Assembly: GCA_025454125.1 (NCBI GenBank)
Contig: JALOPA010000141.1
Span: 1 to 6,110 of the forward strand
Source of the DNA: Thermodesulfobacteriota bacterium
Lineage (GTDB): Bacteria; Desulfobacterota; DSM-4660; Desulfatiglandales; HGW-15
DNA length: 6,110 bases
Direction: 5' to 3'
The notes beneath the pieces were generated by a model. The model worked only from the letters and a program-made list of their open reading frames with translations, was not told the DNA's origin and ran no database searches. The position numbers and the translations under genes are program-made. Positions 5,387 through 6,110 of this stretch are shown piece by piece (within the stretch, counting starts at the first letter, position 1; each line of letters begins with the position of its first letter).

Positions 5387-6110
5387 AGGACTGGGAGGCG
5401 CATTATCGGCAGATCCGCGTAACCCCTGATGAAGCGGTCCGCAGGGTTCGGTCGGGACAGAGGCTTTTCGTGGAGACCAATTGCAGCGAGCCCTTGTCTC
5501 TGATTGAAGCGTTGGTGAGGGCCAAGGATCGCCTCCGCCAGGTCGAGATCGTTCAAGGGTTCTATCGGGACCGGACCTGTCCTTACGCCCAACCAGGCAT
5601 GGAGAACCATTTCTCCATCAAGAGTCTTCATGCGAGCCAGGCCATCGCCGGGGCACTGGAACAAGGATGGGCTGAGTATATCCCCGTGCACCTCAGTGAT
5701 ATCCCGAGGCTGTGCACGGAAGGGCCTCTTCCCGTGGATGTTGCGCTGATTCAATTGAGCCCTCCGGATGAAAACGGTTTCTGCAGTTTCGGGATCACGG
5801 TAAACTTCATCAAGCCGATCGCCGAAAACGCCAAAATCATCCTTGCCGAGATCAACGATCAGATGCCGAAAACTTCAGGCGATACGCTGATCCATATTTC
5901 ACAACTCCATGCTGCTGTGGAGCATTCACACCCTTTAATTGAACTCCGGCAAAAGGCAAGGGATCCGATATCGGAGAAAATCGCTTCCTACGTCGCCGAT
6001 CTCATCCCGAACGGCGCGACGCTCCAGGTGGGCATTGGCGAAATCCCCGATGCCGTCCTGCATTTCTTGGAAGGCAAAAAAGAGCTGGGGCTTCACACGG
6101 GGACCCTCTC
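5383..6110 (+). CDS. CoA-transferase of the 4-hydroxybutyrate CoA-transferase / acetyl-CoA hydrolase family, 3'-truncated
   Basis: The frame is open from the ATG at 5383 to the window end, giving 242 complete codons of a family usually about 430-450 residues long. Supporting segments are the start MKDWEAHY, the EAVRRVRSGQR block (17-27), SPPDENGFCSFG (126-137), AEINDQMP (155-162), GDTLIHIS (166-173) and the CoA-site loop LQVGIGEIPDAV (214-225). The start overlaps the korC stop by four bases (ATGA) and has only a weak ribosome site, so translation is probably coupled to korC. The family moves CoA between an acyl-CoA and a free acid such as acetate, which would suit recycling of the acyl-CoA made by KorDABC. 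Oddly, the LGLHTG stretch has Gly240 where 4-hydroxybutyrate CoA-transferase has its catalytic Glu in LGIHSEM. It may therefore be a hydrolase or a divergent transferase. The second half of the protein lies outside the window. Confidence 0.88.
   Translation, partial: MKDWEAHYRQIRVTPDEAVRRVRSGQRLFVETNCSEPLSLIEALVRAKDRLRQVEIVQGFYRDRTCPYAQPGMENHFSIKSLHASQAIAGALEQGWAEYIPVHLSDIPRLCTEGPLPVDVALIQLSPPDENGFCSFGITVNFIKPIAENAKIILAEINDQMPKTSGDTLIHISQLHAAVEHSHPLIELRQKARDPISEKIASYVADLIPNGATLQVGIGEIPDAVLHFLEGKKELGLHTGTL

Noticed and set aside
5107..5754. Minus-strand open frame opposite the end of korC and the start of the CoA-transferase
   Set aside because: It overlaps two well-supported plus-strand genes and its translation resembles no family I recognise.

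Overview
The window looks like part of a catabolic operon from an anaerobic bacterium. All genes read on the + strand, and by eye the G+C content is in the mid to upper 50s. The genes are tightly packed, most carry strong Shine-Dalgarno sequences of the AGGAGG type, and the centre of the window is a complete four-subunit 2-oxoacid:ferredoxin oxidoreductase. A sulfate-reducing or syntrophic member of the former Deltaproteobacteria would fit. That assignment is inferred from gene content and style; there is no marker gene here to prove it.

Layout: (1) Positions 1-1619 hold the 3' three-quarters of a HyuA-family gene (hydantoinase / oxoprolinase / acetone-carboxylase-like ATPase subunit), which begins before the window. 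(2) Positions 1620-1780 are the only real intergenic gap (161 bases). It holds two possible hairpins, the second followed by a T-rich stretch. (3) Positions 1781-2554 encode an RraA-like protein of the HMG aldolase fold, annotated in many genomes as a 'dimethylmenaquinone methyltransferase'. (4) Positions 2619-5386 encode the delta, alpha, beta and gamma subunits of a 2-oxoacid:ferredoxin oxidoreductase, in the order korD-korA-korB-korC. The junctions are abutting, overlapping by one base, and separated by three bases. (5) From 5383 to the window end is the N-terminal part of a CoA-transferase of the 4-hydroxybutyrate CoA-transferase / acetyl-CoA hydrolase family. It overlaps korC by four bases and runs off the window, so it has no stop codon here.

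The genes suggest one pathway. A HyuA-type ATP-dependent ring opening or carboxylation would be followed by aldol cleavage or decarboxylation of an oxo-dicarboxylate by the RraA-like enzyme. The resulting 2-oxoacid would be oxidised to an acyl-CoA with reduced ferredoxin by KorDABC, and CoA would then be moved by the transferase. Each family call is well supported, but the joint pathway and its substrate are inference. The most unusual single observation is that the CoA-transferase has glycine where the characterised 4-hydroxybutyrate CoA-transferase has its catalytic glutamate.
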